DNA from: CAZOGW01 sp964579415
Lineage (GTDB): Bacteria; Actinomycetota; Acidimicrobiia; Spongiisociales; UBA5794
Direction: 5' to 3'
NCBI GenBank assembly: GCA_964579415.1
Contig: CAZOGW010000146.1
Coordinates: 1-6,938 of the forward strand
Length of the DNA: 6,938 nucleotides
The translations under genes and the position numbers were made by a program. The notes beneath the pieces were generated by a model. The model did not search any database. It had not been told where the DNA came from and was given only the letters and a program-made list of their open reading frames with translations. Below are positions 5,120-6,938 of the stretch, in pieces; position 1 is the stretch's first letter, and the number at the start of each line of letters is the position of its first letter.

Positions 5120-6028
5120 CTACGACACGTCGAGCGGTACCGTCAACTCGTCGACGGGCTCGCCGTCCCTCGTCGAGACGACCACGAGATCGACGGTGCC
5201 GGTGGGGCCGTCGGTGACCCGGGCGGTGAACTCCTTCCACAGGTTGTCGGACTCGGCCAGCGTCACCTCCACCGTCCGGGCCTCCGCAGAGCCCACCCCC
5301 AGGGTGGCGATGACCTGGCCGACCCGGGGCGCCACGTACCCCGTGATCTCCAGCGGGTAGCCGGCCGTCCCGCGCTGCGGCGCCAGCAGCACCGTCTCCG
5401 CCGAACCCGCCGGCGGCGCCACACCGGCCGCCGAAGTCACCGGGCGCAGATCGACGACGATGCGCGCCGGCGAGGAGGCGAGGAACGCTCGGGCCTCGAT
5501 CCCGCCGAGTGCGTCCAGGTGCAGGTCCACGGCAACCGTCCCGCCGGTGAGCTCCACCGCGTAGGCGGCCGCCACCATCCTCCCGTCGACCACGGTGCGG
5601 CTCACCGCCGACATCTCCACCTCCTCGGGAAGCGAGATGCGCAGGATCCCGGTGTCGGGCCGGAGCTCCACCGTGGTGCGGCCAACCGTCGCAGCCGGGG
5701 ATCCGCCCTCGGTGGCGAGGTCGATGACGAATCGCTCGCACACCTCGGTGATCGACCAGCGCAACCCGGAAACGATGCCGGCGTCGCCACCGTCACCCCC
5801 GAAAGCGGCGACGACACCGTCGGCTGCGAAGGCCACGTCTCCGCTAACGCAGGCGGGAGGGCCGGAGTCGGCGGGCATCTCGGTGTCCTCCGTCGAGTCT
5901 GCGGTGTCGCCGGGGACCGCGGTCGTGACAGCCGGCGTGTCTTCACCGCTCTCGCCGCCGTCGCCCACCGTACAACCGACCAGGCACAGCGCCATGGCGA
6001 GTACACATGCGGTGGCCGTGCGTGGCAT
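5120..6028 (-). CDS. Predicted lipoprotein with AMIN-like and Gmad2-like domains
   Basis: A 302-residue exported protein. The N terminus is a short lipoprotein signal peptide with the lipobox LVGC, giving Cys19 as the lipidated residue. A Gly/Asp/Glu/Thr-rich linker follows (20-58). Residues about 60-196 contain CERFVIDL (97-104) and FLASSPARIVVDL (182-194), phrases typical of the AMIN domain that binds cell-wall or envelope components. Residues about 216-302 (YPLEITGYVAPR, LWKEFTARV, TGTVDLVVVSTRDGE) resemble the immunoglobulin-like Gmad2 domain. Cys60 and Cys97 could form a disulfide. Both domain calls come from motif recognition and need a profile search. A role at the cell envelope is inferred; the substrate is unknown. 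ATG at 6028 has no Shine-Dalgarno but sits 7 bases past a TACCCT box. It converges on rimM, diverges from trmD, and ends 3 bp from the 61-bp array. Confidence 0.85.
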   Translation of the reverse strand: MPRTATACVLAMALCLVGCTVGDGGESGEDTPAVTTAVPGDTADSTEDTEMPADSGPPACVSGDVAFAADGVVAAFGGDGGDAGIVSGLRWSITEVCERFVIDLATEGGSPAATVGRTTVELRPDTGILRISLPEEVEMSAVSRTVVDGRMVAAAYAVELTGGTVAVDLHLDALGGIEARAFLASSPARIVVDLRPVTSAAGVAPPAGSAETVLLAPQRGTAGYPLEITGYVAPRVGQVIATLGVGSAEARTVEVTLAESDNLWKEFTARVTDGPTGTVDLVVVSTRDGEPVDELTVPLDVS

Positions 6029-6034
6029 CGCGGC

Positions 6035-6040
6035 AGGGTA
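6035..6040 (-). promoter_or_regulatory. -10 box for a leaderless lipoprotein mRNA
   Basis: The minus strand reads TACCCT, then six bases (GCCGCG), then ATG. With the last T at -7, the A of ATG is +1. No Shine-Dalgarno and no clear -35 box are visible. Confidence 0.45.
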
Positions 6041-6060
6041 CCGGCCGGACTCCCCCTACC

Positions 6061-6088
6061 CCCGGGATCGTCTTCCCGACGTCCCGGG
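6061..6088. promoter_or_regulatory. Inverted repeat between the divergent lipoprotein and trmD promoters
   Basis: CCCGGGA (6061-6067) and TCCCGGG (6082-6088) form a perfect dyad with centres 21 bp apart, about two helical turns. An inner CGTC (6069-6072) / GACG (6078-6081) extends it, with T6068 unpaired and a TTCCC loop. It lies over the expected -35 regions of both divergent genes and upstream of both predicted RNA starts, so a protein-binding operator is more likely than an RNA hairpin. Chance is possible in GC-rich DNA. Confidence 0.4.
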
Positions 6089-6093
6089 TGCCG

Positions 6094-6099
6094 TAGCCT
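6094..6099 (+). promoter_or_regulatory. Possible -10 box of trmD
   Basis: TAGCCT (TANNNT) would start RNA near 6106, leaving about 5 nt before the ATG at 6111. No Shine-Dalgarno precedes trmD, which fits a nearly leaderless message. The -35 region (TTCCCG at 6073-6078) is weak and lies inside the inverted repeat. Confidence 0.35.
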
Positions 6100-6110
6100 C
6101 CACCCTGCCC

Positions 6111-6806
6111 ATGCGTATCCACGTGGTAACCATCTTCCCCGAGCTGTTCTCCTCGCCGCTGGAGGTGAGCCTGGTGGGCAGAGCGCGCTCCGAGGGCATT
6201 CTCGATATCGATCTGGTCGACCTGCGCACCTGGGGTAAGGGTGTCCACCGCGCCGTCGACGATGCCCCCTTCGGCGGCGGAGCCGGGATGGTGATGGCCG
6301 TGGAGCCTCTCGACCACGCCCTGGAGCCTCTGGCAGGTACCCGGCGCATCCTGCTGACACCGGCGGGGACACCCCTCACTCAGGCGCACCTCGACCGCTG
6401 GGCCGGTCTCGACGCCCTCACCCTGGTGTGCGGGCGATACGAGGGCGTCGACGAGAGGGTCGCCGAGCACCTGGTGGACGAGCAGGTCTCGCTGGGCGAC
6501 TACGTGCTGCTCGGCGGCGAGGTGGCGGCGCTGGCCGTCATCGAGGGCGTCACCCGGCTCCTCCCCGGCGTGGTGGGGAACCCCGAGTCGGTGCAGACCG
6601 AGAGCTTCCGTGACGGCCTTCTCGAAGAGCCCCAGTACACCCGTCCCGCCGCCTACCGCGGCTGGGAGGTCCCCGAGATCCTCCTCTCCGGCGACCACGG
6701 CCGGATAGCCGCATGGCGAGCTGAGCAACGCCTGAAGCGGACCAGGGAACGGAGGCCCGATCTGTTGAAGGACGTTGCGGAGGACAGCGACGATGCGCCG
6801 GAGTAG
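6111..6806 (+). CDS. trmD: tRNA (guanine-37-N1) methyltransferase
   Basis: SAM-dependent SPOUT-family enzyme that makes m1G37 next to the anticodon, preventing +1 frameshifts, and is essential in many bacteria. The 231 residues match family length. Seen are the start MRIHVVTIFPELF (1-13), DDAPFGGGAGMVM (50-62), CGRYEGVDERV (107-117), SLGDYVLLGGE (127-137) and IEGVTRLLPGVVGN (144-157). Arg149 and Asp168 stand at the positions of the catalytic Arg and Asp described for Haemophilus TrmD. QYTRPAAYRGWEVPEILLSGDHG (175-197) follows. ATG at 6111 matches the family N terminus; upstream in-frame sequence is antisense to the lipoprotein gene and was not included. trmD normally follows rimM directly; here it is separated and divergent from a lipoprotein gene. 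Confidence 0.97.
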   Translation: MRIHVVTIFPELFSSPLEVSLVGRARSEGILDIDLVDLRTWGKGVHRAVDDAPFGGGAGMVMAVEPLDHALEPLAGTRRILLTPAGTPLTQAHLDRWAGLDALTLVCGRYEGVDERVAEHLVDEQVSLGDYVLLGGEVAALAVIEGVTRLLPGVVGNPESVQTESFRDGLLEEPQYTRPAAYRGWEVPEILLSGDHGRIAAWRAEQRLKRTRERRPDLLKDVAEDSDDAPE

Positions 6807-6810
6807 GGAG

Positions 6811-6831
6811 GTACTTGGTACTTGGTACTTG
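6811..6831. repeat. Heptanucleotide tandem repeat GTACTTG x3
   Basis: Three perfect GTACTTG units follow the trmD stop by 4 bp, then GTG begins a fourth unit that breaks off. It is non-coding and less GC-rich than its surroundings. Confidence 0.9.
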
Positions 6832-6858
6832 GTGGGCGCTCGCAATGGACGCCACAAC

Positions 6859-6879
6859 GTGATACGTGATACGTAATAC
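6859..6879. repeat. Heptanucleotide tandem repeat GTGATAC/GTAATAC x3
   Basis: Units GTGATAC, GTGATAC and GTAATAC run back to back 27 bp after the GTACTTG tract. The sequence differs from the other tracts but the 7-bp period is the same. Confidence 0.88.
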
Positions 6880-6913
6880 GCTCCCCGATTTCCGCAACCT
6901 CGTGCAGCCGGGT

Positions 6914-6919
6914 TAACAT
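6914..6919 (+). promoter_or_regulatory. Weak candidate -10 box near the right edge
   Basis: TAACAT fits TANNNT and would start RNA near 6926, running off the window. In many actinobacteria rplS follows trmD, so this might be its promoter, but no coding sequence is visible here and the -35 region is not convincing. Confidence 0.22.
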
Positions 6920-6938
6920 TGCGTGCTCCCCTTCTTTT

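Noticed and set aside
4628..5741. Open frames running through the repeat array and the N gap
   Set aside because: They exist only because N codons are read as X and the 61-bp unit has few stops. The period is not a multiple of three, so no protein repeat is encoded.
5595..6110. 172-residue N-terminal extension of trmD
   Set aside because: This stretch is antisense to the lipoprotein gene and its promoter. The TrmD family starts at MRIHVVTIFPELF, which is the ATG at 6111.
6832..6855. Intrinsic terminator after trmD
   Set aside because: Only a bulged stem of about six pairs with an 11-nt loop can be drawn and no T-tract follows.

Overview
The window looks like a chromosomal segment of a GC-rich actinobacterium. 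The evidence is strong GC bias at third codon positions, GTG and TTG starts, an extended S16 tail, TANNNT -10 boxes set directly against start codons, and the conserved order ffh-rpsP-khpA-rimM with trmD nearby. A little-characterised lineage such as the Acidimicrobiia would fit, but I cannot assign the taxon from this sequence alone. A run of exactly 100 N inside a tandem repeat (4932-5031) marks it as a draft scaffold.

Layout. Positions 1-232 hold a 72-bp tandem repeat with strong hairpins, lying just past the 3' end of deoA (minus strand, 252-1571, thymidine phosphorylase). Upstream of deoA on the same strand is a 100-residue alkyltransferase-like protein (1646-1948) whose active-site Cys is replaced by Trp. 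A short divergent region leads to the plus-strand cluster: ffh (2035-3369, SRP GTPase), rpsP (3375-3935, ribosomal protein S16 with an acidic tandem-repeat tail), khpA (3932-4183, KH-domain RNA-binding protein) and rimM (4239-4754, 30S maturation factor). A 61-bp tandem array broken by the assembly gap (4763-5117) separates rimM from a convergent minus-strand lipoprotein gene (5120-6028; AMIN-like plus Gmad2-like domains). trmD (6111-6806, tRNA m1G37 methyltransferase) diverges from the lipoprotein gene. The last 132 bases hold two heptanucleotide repeat tracts and a weak candidate promoter.

How the genes work together. Ffh handles co-translational membrane targeting. S16 and RimM serve 30S assembly, KhpA is an RNA chaperone or regulator, and TrmD protects the reading frame, so the cluster is a translation and secretion housekeeping operon. 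Its usual rimM-trmD adjacency is interrupted here by the reverse lipoprotein gene and the repeat array, and trmD seems to have its own promoter. The 61-bp array fills a convergent gene junction; the 72-bp array also follows a gene 3' end, but its other neighbour is outside the window.

I see no wholly new multi-gene system. The most unusual signals are the three intergenic heptanucleotide tracts, the two hairpin-bearing minisatellites, the in-frame 39-bp expansion in rpsP, the split operon, and start-codon-adjacent promoters suggesting leaderless mRNAs.
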